Origin: Actinomycetota bacterium
GTDB lineage: Bacteria; Actinomycetota; Actinomycetes; Streptosporangiales; Streptosporangiaceae
DNA length: 6,400 nucleotides
Assembly: GCA_003541285.1 (NCBI GenBank)
Contig: DPMS01000164.1
Location: 1 to 6,400, forward strand
Reading direction: 5' to 3'
Part shown: positions 1 to 6,053 of the stretch, piece after piece
Position numbering within the stretch: position 1 is the first letter of the stretch
Layout of the letters: each line of letters opens with the position of its first letter
Translations under genes and position numbers: made by a program
Notes under the pieces: generated by a model
What the model was told of the DNA's origin: nothing
Databases searched by the model: none
What the model saw: only the letters and a program-made list of their open reading frames with translations

Positions 1-1901
1 CCCTTGCCCAGCGTGAAGTAGAAGCAGGCGCCCCGGTCGACCGCGCTCTCGGCCCACACGCGGCCGCCGTGCCGGTGGACGATCCGCTGCACCGTAGCCA
101 GGCCGATCCCGGTCCCCTCGAACTCGTCGCGTGCGTGCAGCCGCTGGAAGGCGCCGAACAGCTTATCCACGTACGCCATGTCGAAACCCACGCCGTCATC
201 CTTGACGTACCAGGCCCGCTCCCCCTCCGGCGTCGTCAGCGCGGCGAACTCGATGTGCCCGGTGGGGCGCTTGGCGGTGAACTTCCAGGCGTTGCCGAGC
301 AGGTTCTCCATCGCCGTGCGCAGCAACTGCTCATCACCCAGGACCTGCACGCCCGCCTCAACACTGGCCTGCACCTGCCGGCCCGGATCGCGGCGGCGGA
401 GCCCGGCAATCGTGGCGCGGGCGAGTTCGCTCAGGTCGACGGGGGTTGTGTGGATCTCGGCCCGGCTCGCCTGGGACAGCGCTAGCAGGTCGGCGATCAG
501 GCCGTCCATACGCGCACTGGCAGCCCGGATGCGGGCGATGTAATCCAGCCCGGGGCGGTCGAGCCGGTCACCGTACTCCTCGGCGAGCATCTCGGTGAAC
601 CCGGACAGTGCCGTCAGCGGAGCCCGCAGGTCATGCGAGACGGTGTAGGTGAACGCTTCCAGATTGCGGTTGGCCGCCTGCAGTTCAGCCGTCCGCTGCC
701 GCACGCGGTCTTCCAGCTCGGCGTTCAGCCGGGCCACCTCATCCTGGGCGTGCTTTTGCGCGGTGATGTCGGTGATGGTGTCAACGTACTCGTAAACCCT
801 GCCCCTATCGTCGCGCAGCGCCCCAACGGTTATCCCCACCCACACCACCGAGCCGTCCTTGCGGATGTAGCGCTTCTCCACCGAGTACCAGGGAATCTCC
901 CCGGAAAGAACCCGCTGTGCCTGGGCGACGTGGAGTTCCATATCGTCGGGGTGGGTGATGTCCCGGTACGTCCGGGCCAGCATCTCCTCCTCCGAATACC
1001 CGGTGATCTCGCAAAACCGGCGGTTGACCCGCAGGTACCGGCCGTCCAGGCCCACGTTCGCAAACCCGGAAGCCGCGCTTTCCAGCGTCACCCGGTAGCG
1101 CTCCTCCGACGCCCGCAACCGCTGTTCAGCCTTCACCCGGGTGGTGACATCACGGAACGTGACCACGATTCCATCGCCCAGCTTCGCCCCGCGGACCTCG
1201 AAAGCCCCGGCAAGAACGTCCTCCTCGAACCAGGGCAGCTGATACTCGGTCGGCTCACCGGTCTCGATGGTGCCCACGAGCTTCGCGAACGTCCCCAGCG
1301 GCAGCATCGACGGCAGGACATCGAGCAGCCGCTGCCCTACCGCCTCCTCCAGCGAGCGCTGGAACATGGCGCAGCCGACCGGGTTGAGGTACTCCGCGCG
1401 CAGGTCCACGATCCGTCCCGAGTCGTCCCGCACCGCCGACAGCAGGGCGAAGGCATCCAGCAGCGCATCGACCGTGGAGTGGAACCGTTCCTCCGAGTCG
1501 TGTGCCCTCACACTGAGGCGGTGCTGGGCGGTCACGTCCCGCAGGAGAAAGATCACTCCGGTGACCGCGCCGTCCTGGCTGCGCAGCGGCCCGAACCGCG
1601 CCTCCCAGACCGAATCGGTTCGAATACCGGGCAGAACGGATATAGCGGTGTTCTCGCCCCGCAGGGCAGCCGCCATCTGCTCCTCGATCGTCCTGGCCAG
1701 GGACGTGGGGATTAGCTCCCGGGGGCGATGCCCCACCAGCTCATCAGCCCGCCAGCCCGCACGTTCCAGCGCCTGGCCGCCCGCCAGCACGATGCGCAGA
1801 TCCCGGTCTGCCACAATCAGGACAAGGTCCGGCAGCTGATCAACCAGTTGCCGGTATTCGGCGGCATGGAGCGTGATGCCGTTCACCGGCTGCCGGGTCA
1901 T
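1..1901 (-). CDS. Cytoplasmic PAS-PAS-PAS sensor histidine kinase (3' end cut by window edge)
   Basis: This is a hybrid-free sensor kinase that should autophosphorylate a histidine and pass the phosphate to a response regulator not present here. Reading down from the ATG at 1901 gives 633 full codons with no stop before base 1. Domains in order are PAS 1 (about residues 14-125), PAS 2 (137-253, the most divergent), PAS 3 with PAC motif (266-381, including RKDGSVVWV), a charged coiled coil (382-416), the HisKA dimerisation helix pair with phosphoacceptor H423 in VSHDLRAPL, and HATPase_c from about 523. All ATP-site boxes are present: N box ENLLGNAWKFT (N537), G1 DDGVGFD (568-574), F box LFGAFQRLH (581-589) and G2 GTGIGLATV (596-604). 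The last visible residues, FYFTLGK, are typical of the HATPase end, so only a few residues are missing. No membrane segment or signal peptide is seen, so it is probably cytosolic. The H box and PAS arrangement resemble phytochrome-type kinases, but no GAF/PHY chromophore module is present. The ligand is unknown. GAGAG sits 6 bases before the ATG; a TTG at 1934 is a weaker alternative start. Confidence 0.93.
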   Translation of the reverse strand, partial: MTRQPVNGITLHAAEYRQLVDQLPDLVLIVADRDLRIVLAGGQALERAGWRADELVGHRPRELIPTSLARTIEEQMAAALRGENTAISVLPGIRTDSVWEARFGPLRSQDGAVTGVIFLLRDVTAQHRLSVRAHDSEERFHSTVDALLDAFALLSAVRDDSGRIVDLRAEYLNPVGCAMFQRSLEEAVGQRLLDVLPSMLPLGTFAKLVGTIETGEPTEYQLPWFEEDVLAGAFEVRGAKLGDGIVVTFRDVTTRVKAEQRLRASEERYRVTLESAASGFANVGLDGRYLRVNRRFCEITGYSEEEMLARTYRDITHPDDMELHVAQAQRVLSGEIPWYSVEKRYIRKDGSVVWVGITVGALRDDRGRVYEYVDTITDITAQKHAQDEVARLNAELEDRVRQRTAELQAANRNLEAFTYTVSHDLRAPLTALSGFTEMLAEEYGDRLDRPGLDYIARIRAASARMDGLIADLLALSQASRAEIHTTPVDLSELARATIAGLRRRDPGRQVQASVEAGVQVLGDEQLLRTAMENLLGNAWKFTAKRPTGHIEFAALTTPEGERAWYVKDDGVGFDMAYVDKLFGAFQRLHARDEFEGTGIGLATVQRIVHRHGGRVWAESAVDRGACFYFTLGK

Positions 1902-2097
1902 AGCGGCGCTCTCAATCCCCCTGCCAAACGCCAAGGCCGGCCCGCGCACTTCGGCTCAGAGATCCTCAGCCCCGTCTGGGGAAACCGGCCCCTAGACCAC
2001 ATGCTACGCGGCCAAACCTTCGCCACCCCCGCTGACCTGCGCAGGAGCCGACTCCTAACCCCGCCGGGCTGAGGACACGGGCTGCCGTCTGTGTCCC
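1902..2097. other. Non-coding gap between the PAS kinase and the TNT gene
   Basis: These 196 bases separate the 3' end of the TNT gene from the start of the PAS kinase, both read on the minus strand. They should hold the kinase promoter and the end of the TNT transcript. I see two very small perfect hairpins (CCCC-GTCT-GGGG at about 1970-1981 and AGGAG-CCGA-CTCCT at about 2043-2055) and part of a longer one described separately. No convincing -35/-10 pair for the kinase could be picked out, and no credible gene lies here. Confidence 0.5.
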
Positions 2098-2101
2098 TCA
2101 G
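2069..2101 (-). terminator. Candidate hairpin terminator overlapping the TNT stop codon
   Basis: CTGAGGACAC at 2069-2078 pairs with GTGTCCCTCAG at 2091-2101, with one bulged base. This gives a stem of about ten pairs around a 12-base loop that can fold further (CGG-GCTG-CCG). The stem contains the TGA of the TNT gene at 2098-2100. No U tract follows, which is usual for actinomycete hairpin terminators but makes the call weaker. It sits exactly where transcription of the secreted TNT gene should end, before the downstream PAS kinase. Confidence 0.4.
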
Positions 2102-2823
2102 CGGGTCACGCTCCTGGCCGGGGCGAAGGGGCTGACGGGTGCCAGGTAACCGTGATTCATGAGCCAGGTGATGTCGAGCGTTCGTGGCGCGCCGGGGATC
2201 AGGGTGGGATCCAGTTCATACTGGACACCGTGGCCGGGCTGGGCGAACCAGGCTGCGGCCGGCCCGGCTTCGACCCGGAATCTCTTGATGACCGCGTAGT
2301 CGTGGTAGTCGCAGGCCTGAGGCGGAGTCCCGTCGAGGCTCTGCGGCGGGAGCGCCCGGCGGGCGAACGGGACTCCCTGCGGGCTCAGGAAGGTGCCGTG
2401 CTCCCCGCCGAAGCGGTCGATGTCCTGTCCCGGCTGCAGCGGCAGGACCGACTTCTGCGGCCGGCCGTTCTTACCGATCGCGAAGCCCTGGAACGGCGGG
2501 GAGGACCAGCCGCCGGTGGCTCCGCTGGCCTGCCAGTACTGGGACAGGAAGGCGGCCACCGTCATGCCGCCAAGACGGCGGTATCCGTGCAGGATGCCAG
2601 CAAGCACGCCGGTGGTCGGCAGCGTATTCGGGCCGAGGCGCCCATCGCCCTGGAGGTAGTAGGCCGCCGAGCACACATCGCTGGATGATGACTGCCCGGC
2701 CAGCGCCCCGGCTGCTGCGGGTACCGGCCCGCTGCGGGCCGGTACCTCCGGGGCGAAGCCGGACACCGTGCCCACTACCAGAACTGTGCCGGCCGTCAGG
2801 ACCAGCATCGTGCGAAGCTTCAT
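2098..2823 (-). CDS. Secreted TNT-domain protein, probable NAD+ glycohydrolase
   Basis: The 241-residue product begins with a signal peptide (MKLR, then a hydrophobic core at about 5-22, and a likely cleavage near VPA at 27-29), so it should be exported. After a low-complexity linker comes a region around C51 with YY, GDGRLGP and a GGW...PPFQGF stretch, as in the secreted TNT-domain proteins common in streptomycetes. The TNT domain covers about 128-229. It shows LQPGQDIDRFG (130-139), a GTFLSP turn, RR at 155-156, YHDY around H174, and GVQYEL with Q201, ending in the typical LMNHGYL. TNT is the NAD-cleaving domain first described in the Mycobacterium tuberculosis toxin CpnT. The Arg, His and Gln above fall where its key active-site residues are expected. 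C51 and C171 could form a disulfide. The usual glycine-rich stretch before the Gln reads PGHGVQ here. No immunity-like gene is adjacent. An ATG at 2880 is in frame, but it lacks a ribosome site and would bury the signal peptide. Confidence 0.85.
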   Translation of the reverse strand: MKLRTMLVLTAGTVLVVGTVSGFAPEVPARSGPVPAAAGALAGQSSSSDVCSAAYYLQGDGRLGPNTLPTTGVLAGILHGYRRLGGMTVAAFLSQYWQASGATGGWSSPPFQGFAIGKNGRPQKSVLPLQPGQDIDRFGGEHGTFLSPQGVPFARRALPPQSLDGTPPQACDYHDYAVIKRFRVEAGPAAAWFAQPGHGVQYELDPTLIPGAPRTLDITWLMNHGYLAPVSPFAPARSVTR

Positions 2824-2834
2824 CGTTCCCCCCG
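2824..2834 (-). promoter_or_regulatory. Ribosome binding site fixing the TNT protein start
   Basis: On the minus strand the bases just before the ATG at 2823 read CCGGGGGGAACG. This is a purine-rich, Shine-Dalgarno-like run a few bases from the start. It supports initiation at 2823, directly before the KLR signal-peptide N-region, over the upstream in-frame ATG at 2880, which has nothing comparable. Confidence 0.55.
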
Positions 2835-2861
2835 GCTCTTCACCGCAGACTCCCCCCAAGT

Positions 2862-2899
2862 CATTACCCGTAGTACCCATCCAGATGCACTAAGTAATG
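2862..2899. repeat. Imperfect inverted repeat upstream of the TNT gene
   Basis: CATTAC at 2862-2867 is matched by GTAATG at 2894-2899. Inside these, TAGT at 2871-2874 is matched by ACTA at 2889-2892. The two half-sites lie on unequal spacers around a 14-base centre. The dyad is 40-75 bases upstream of the chosen TNT start and just downstream of the GntR relic, where a promoter or operator is expected. It is unusually AT-rich for this DNA. Function is inferred from position only. Confidence 0.3.
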
Positions 2900-2962
2900 G
2901 CATCGCGAGTAGGCCGCACGCCGAATCTGGCGAGGTCAAGCAGCGGGCTCTATCGACCGCGA

Positions 2963-3187
2963 TCAGGCCACCCGGCGGCGGACCAGCCAGATCGTGGCCG
3001 CGGCGCGGTGCTCAAGTTCGCGGCAGACCTTCAGCACGGTGCTGGGATTGATGGCCAGCGCCTCCACGACGTCCCTGACGGTCGGCAGCTGGTCGCCCCG
3101 GGTGAGGTGGCCGAGCCGCAGCGCCTGCTCCACCTGGTGCACAAGTTGCAGGCAGAACGATCCGGGGGTGTCAACGCCCGTCCCCAC
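2963..3187 (-). CDS. Truncated GntR-family regulator (YtrA type), probable pseudogene
   Basis: The 74-codon frame starts with GTG at 3187 (an in-frame TGA lies three codons upstream) and ends with TGA at 2963-2965. Residues 10-60 match the winged-helix core of YtrA-type GntR repressors, including LQLVHQVEQALRLG, GDQLPTVRDVVEALAINP and TVLKVCRELEH, which cover the first helix and the two reading helices. The family then normally continues with GLV..RPG.GTFV (the wing) and a further 40-60 residues. Here it turns into AAATIWLVRRRVA and stops. No wing or tail could be recognised in the other minus-strand frames down to 2880. The N-terminus also looks eroded: the usual SPVPPYLQL stretch reads GSFCLQL. 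Complete family members are about 110-130 residues, commonly sit beside ABC transporters, and repress them. The position, divergent from the ABC operon, fits that ancestral role. Without the wing, DNA binding is doubtful. A working small protein cannot be excluded. Confidence 0.65.
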   Translation of the reverse strand: MGTGVDTPGSFCLQLVHQVEQALRLGHLTRGDQLPTVRDVVEALAINPSTVLKVCRELEHRAAATIWLVRRRVA

Positions 3188-3219
3188 ACACGGTCACCGG
3201 GTGTATGCGCGGCCATAAT
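3188..3219 (+). promoter_or_regulatory. Candidate promoter/operator of the ABC operon
   Basis: CATAAT at 3214-3219 is a fair -10 hexamer, rare in this GC-rich DNA. CGGTCA at 3191-3196, 17 bases upstream, is a weak -35. The -35 lies inside an inverted repeat, ACAC at 3188-3191 and GTGT at 3201-3204, which also contains the short palindrome GGTCACC. A YtrA-type repressor would be expected to bind a dyad here, between the divergent genes. The assignment rests on spacing and position only. Confidence 0.3.
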
Positions 3220-3261
3220 GGATCTAGCGGCACGGGCACGGCCGGCCAGGGGAGCCGCACC

Positions 3262-3268
3262 GGAGGAG
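3262..3268 (+). promoter_or_regulatory. Strong ribosome binding site deciding the ABC ATPase start
   Basis: GGAGGAG lies five bases before the ATG at 3274 and is close to a perfect Shine-Dalgarno sequence. An earlier in-frame ATG at 3205 has no such site, overlaps the likely promoter, and would add 23 low-complexity residues. The start is therefore placed at 3274. Confidence 0.75.
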
Positions 3269-3273
3269 TCGGC

Positions 3274-4317
3274 ATGAACGCGTTGCCAGGCGGGACCGCG
3301 GACGAAGCCAGGGCGCCGGGAACGGCCGGACCGGCTGGAGGGGACGCTCAGCCGGAGGGTGAGGGACCGTCCGCCGTGCACGTGCGCGGCCTGGTGAAGA
3401 CGTACTCCGGTGTGCAGGCCGTGAACGGCATCGACCTGGACATCCGCCGCGGGGAGATCTTCGCCCTGCTCGGGCCGAACGGAGCCGGCAAGACCACGAC
3501 GGTCGAGATCCTGGAGGGCTACCGCTCACGCGACAGTGGCGAGGTGACCGTGCTCGGGTTCGACCCGGCCCGGCAGCGGGCGCGGGTCAAGAACCGGGTC
3601 GGCATCGTGCTGCAATCGGTCGGGGTGGAGCAGTACCTCACGGTGCGGGAAACGATCACGATGTATGCCGGCTACTTCCCGCAGCCGCGGCCGGTGGATG
3701 AGGTGATCGGGCTGGTCGGCCTGGAGGACAAGAGCGGCTCCCGGGTGATCAAGCTGTCCGGTGGGCAGAAACGGCGGCTCGACGTGGCCATCGCCCTGGT
3801 CGGCAACCCGGAACTGCTCTTCCTCGACGAGCCGACCACCGGCTTTGACCCGTCTGCCCGCCATGAGGCGTGGGATGTGATCAAGAACCTGGCGGCACTC
3901 GGCAAGACGGTCCTGCTCACCACCCACTACATGGACGAGGCGCAGTACCTCGCCGACCGGGTCGCGGTCATCGCCGCCGGCCGCATCGTCGCCGAGGGCA
4001 CCCCCGCCACCCTGGGCAACCGGGAACTGGCCAGGGCGCGGGTACGGTACCGCCTGCCCGGCCACGCAGCGCCGCCGGGCGACCTGGCCGGGCCGGTGCA
4101 GCCGGACGGATTCACCGAGTTCACCTCAGAAGACGTCACCCAGTCGTTGCACCGGCTCACCGGCTGGGCCATCGACACCGGGGTCAGCCTCGATGGGCTG
4201 GAGGTCATCCGGCCCTCGCTGGAGGACGTCTACCTCTCCCTCACCGGCGCGGCTTCCGGCGACGACGGCGGCGGCCAGCCCGAACCGGCCAGGAAAGCTC
4301 ACGGGAGGAAGGCATGA
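3274..4317 (+). CDS. ABC-2-type transporter ATP-binding protein (DrrA-like)
   Basis: This 347-residue cytosolic ATPase should energise the permease encoded next. After a Gly/Pro/Ala-rich leader of about 35 residues, which is longer than usual for the family, the nucleotide-binding domain runs from about 36 to 245. Its Walker A is GPNGAGKTTT (67-76), the Q-loop glutamine is Q114, the signature is LSGGQKRR (161-168), the Walker B is LLFLDE (181-186) with catalytic E186, the D-loop follows at FDPSA, and the switch histidine is H218 in TTHYMDEA. The C-terminal 100 residues form the accessory domain seen in DrrA-type drug exporters and end with a family-like SLEDVYLSLTG at about 316-326. All ATPase motifs are intact. 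Homologues export antibiotics, lipids or peptides, and the substrate cannot be told from the sequence. The stop overlaps the next start by ATGA, so translation is coupled. The nearest regulator is the divergent, damaged GntR gene. Confidence 0.93.
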   Translation: MNALPGGTADEARAPGTAGPAGGDAQPEGEGPSAVHVRGLVKTYSGVQAVNGIDLDIRRGEIFALLGPNGAGKTTTVEILEGYRSRDSGEVTVLGFDPARQRARVKNRVGIVLQSVGVEQYLTVRETITMYAGYFPQPRPVDEVIGLVGLEDKSGSRVIKLSGGQKRRLDVAIALVGNPELLFLDEPTTGFDPSARHEAWDVIKNLAALGKTVLLTTHYMDEAQYLADRVAVIAAGRIVAEGTPATLGNRELARARVRYRLPGHAAPPGDLAGPVQPDGFTEFTSEDVTQSLHRLTGWAIDTGVSLDGLEVIRPSLEDVYLSLTGAASGDDGGGQPEPARKAHGRKA

Positions 4318-6053
4318 ACGGGGTGGTGCTGACCGCGCGGCAGATCCGTTACGTGAATAAGGCGTTCTGGCGGAACCCGGCGTCGGCGTTCTTCACCTTC
4401 GCGTTCCCGCTCATGTTCCTGGTGATCTTCACATCCCTGCTGGGCCACTTCAAGATCCCGCTGGGCGGGGGGCGGACCATCAACAGTTCCACCTACTACG
4501 TGGCGTCCATGGCCACCTTCGCTGTGATCACCGCCTGTTTCAACAACATCGCGGTGGCGCTGACGTTCCAGCGCGAGGCCGGGATCCTCAAGCGGACCAA
4601 CGGCACGCCCCTGCCCAGCGCGGCGTTCCTGGGTGCCCGGATAGTGCACGCGCTGCTGGTCTCGGTGCTGCTCGTGGCGATCACCGCGGCGTTCGGGCGC
4701 GCGTTCTACAGCGCGGACATCCCCACCGGGTTCACCCTGCTGCGGTTCCTGATCATGCTGGTCATCGGGGCGTCCGCGTTCTGCGCACTCGGGTTCGCGA
4801 TCACCGCGGTCATCCCGAACGCCGACGCCTCGGCGGTGATCGTCAACGCCGTGATCCTGCCACTGCTGTTCCTGTCCGGGATCTTCATCGCGTTCGGCGA
4901 CAACACCCCGCAGTGGATCTTGTGGATCGCCCGGGTCTTCCCGGTCAGGCACTTCGCTCTCGCCATGCAGGCCGGCTTCCTCGGCACCGCCTTCAACTGG
5001 ACCGACGTGCTGATCGTGGCCGTCTGGGGGCTGGCCGGGCTGCTGGTGGCGATCCGGTACCCGCTGCTGGGCTGGCGGACCGGGTGGTTCGGGCTGCTGC
5101 TGGTCCCGCTGCTGCACGAGCACTGGTGGGGCGGCCTGCCGTGGAACCCGGTGCAGATACTGGTACTGCTGACGGTGCTGTGCCTGGCCGGGATCCGGCA
5201 TGAGCGGCCGGTGCTGTGCTGGCTGTGGGCGCTGACCTTGATCCCGTGGTGGCTGCAGACCGGCAAGGACGGTCCGGGCCTGGCAGCCGCCGTGCTGGGC
5301 AGCCTGGCGCTCGCCGCCATGGCGGTCACGGTGGACCGGGTGGGTTCCGAGCGGCGGGCCCGGCAGGCCCTGGCTGACCAGGCCGACCAGGCTGAACTTG
5401 AGCGGGCACGGCTGGCCGTGCTCGAACAGCGCACCAGGTTCGCGCGCGAACTGCACGATGTGGTCGCCCACCATATGTCACTCATGGCCATCCGGGCCGA
5501 AAGCGCGCCGCACCGGCTAGGGGCGCTGCCGGACCCGGAGCAGGTGCGCGCCGAGTTCGGCGCGCTGAGCGGGTCAGCGCGCGACGCCCTGGCCGACATG
5601 CGGCGACTGCTCGGTGTGCTGCGCAGCGACCAGCCCGCTGCACGTGCCCCGCAGCCAGGGCTACTGGACCTGCCCGCACTCATCGACACAGCCCGGCAGG
5701 CCGGGATGACGGTGCAACTGTCGCCGCTGCCCGTGCCGGGCCAGGTGCCGCCGAGCGCGGGCGTGTGCGCCTACCGGATCATCCAGGAAGCCTTGTCCAA
5801 CGCCGGCCGGCACGCGGCCGGGGCCCCGGTCACGGTCTCAGTGCACTACGACGCGGACACGGTAACGCTCCGCGTGACCAACGGCCCGCAGGCTTCTGCC
5901 CCGCCGCGCGCAAACGGTCACCGGCCAGGGCACGGCCTGGCCGGGATGCGGGAACGGGCCGAACTGCTCGGCGGCTCGCTGTCGGCCGGCCCGGCGCCTG
6001 ACGGCGGGTTCGTGGTGTCCGCCGTCCTGCCGCTCAGCGGATCAGCGGCATGA
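4314..6053 (+). CDS. ABC-2 permease fused to a NarL-type sensor histidine kinase
   Basis: One uninterrupted frame encodes 579 residues. Residues 1-248 are an ABC-2 permease: about six membrane segments (near 23-45, 61-84, 108-130, 140-165, 173-196 and 229-248), with the family's cytosolic loop QREAGILKRTNGTPLP (86-101) and the late motif ARVFPVRHFALAMQAGFLG. Separate permeases of this family usually stop around here. Instead the frame runs straight into about four more membrane segments (256-340), a coiled coil (342-372), a HisKA_3 domain with phosphoacceptor H381 in RELHDVVAHHMS, and a HATPase_c domain with QEALSNAGRHA (N496) and GHGLAGMRER (540-548). The G1 box is weak, reading VTNG (521-524) without the usual Asp. 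GGGAGGAA at 4303-4310 is a strong ribosome site, and the ATG overlaps the ATPase stop. No in-frame ATG lies between 4967 and 5319, so a separate kinase start would have to be GTG. The expected role is export coupled to signalling to the response regulator downstream. Confidence 0.88.
   Translation: MNGVVLTARQIRYVNKAFWRNPASAFFTFAFPLMFLVIFTSLLGHFKIPLGGGRTINSSTYYVASMATFAVITACFNNIAVALTFQREAGILKRTNGTPLPSAAFLGARIVHALLVSVLLVAITAAFGRAFYSADIPTGFTLLRFLIMLVIGASAFCALGFAITAVIPNADASAVIVNAVILPLLFLSGIFIAFGDNTPQWILWIARVFPVRHFALAMQAGFLGTAFNWTDVLIVAVWGLAGLLVAIRYPLLGWRTGWFGLLLVPLLHEHWWGGLPWNPVQILVLLTVLCLAGIRHERPVLCWLWALTLIPWWLQTGKDGPGLAAAVLGSLALAAMAVTVDRVGSERRARQALADQADQAELERARLAVLEQRTRFARELHDVVAHHMSLMAIRAESAPHRLGALPDPEQVRAEFGALSGSARDALADMRRLLGVLRSDQPAARAPQPGLLDLPALIDTARQAGMTVQLSPLPVPGQVPPSAGVCAYRIIQEALSNAGRHAAGAPVTVSVHYDADTVTLRVTNGPQASAPPRANGHRPGHGLAGMRERAELLGGSLSAGPAPDGGFVVSAVLPLSGSAA

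Noticed and set aside
633..1715. Long plus-strand open frame of 360 codons
   Set aside because: It lies antisense to the PAS kinase, whose domains are clear on the minus strand. The translation is Arg/Pro/His-rich with no recognisable domain, which is typical of high-GC shadow frames.
1902..2097. Possible small gene or kinase promoter in the gap
   Set aside because: No frame with a ribosome site and plausible composition was found, and no convincing promoter hexamers could be paired.
2152..2688. Plus-strand frame of 178 codons over the TNT gene
   Set aside because: It is antisense to a gene with a recognisable signal peptide and TNT domain, and its product has no domain-like features.
2824..2880. 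Earlier ATG for the TNT protein
   Set aside because: It would place 19 hydrophilic residues before an obvious signal peptide. The purine-rich site supports 2823.
3205..3273. Earlier ATG for the ABC ATPase
   Set aside because: It has no ribosome site and overlaps the probable promoter. GGAGGAG precisely precedes the ATG at 3274.
3870..4313. Upstream extension of the permease-kinase frame by 148 codons
   Set aside because: This part overlaps the ATPase gene in another frame and reads as Arg/His/Gly-rich nonsense. The ATG at 4314 has a strong ribosome site and begins a normal permease N-terminus.
4299..5474. Long minus-strand open frame of 391 codons antisense to the permease-kinase
   Set aside because: The product is Gln/Arg/Pro/Asp-rich low complexity with no motif. 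The plus strand carries clear ABC-2 and kinase signatures.
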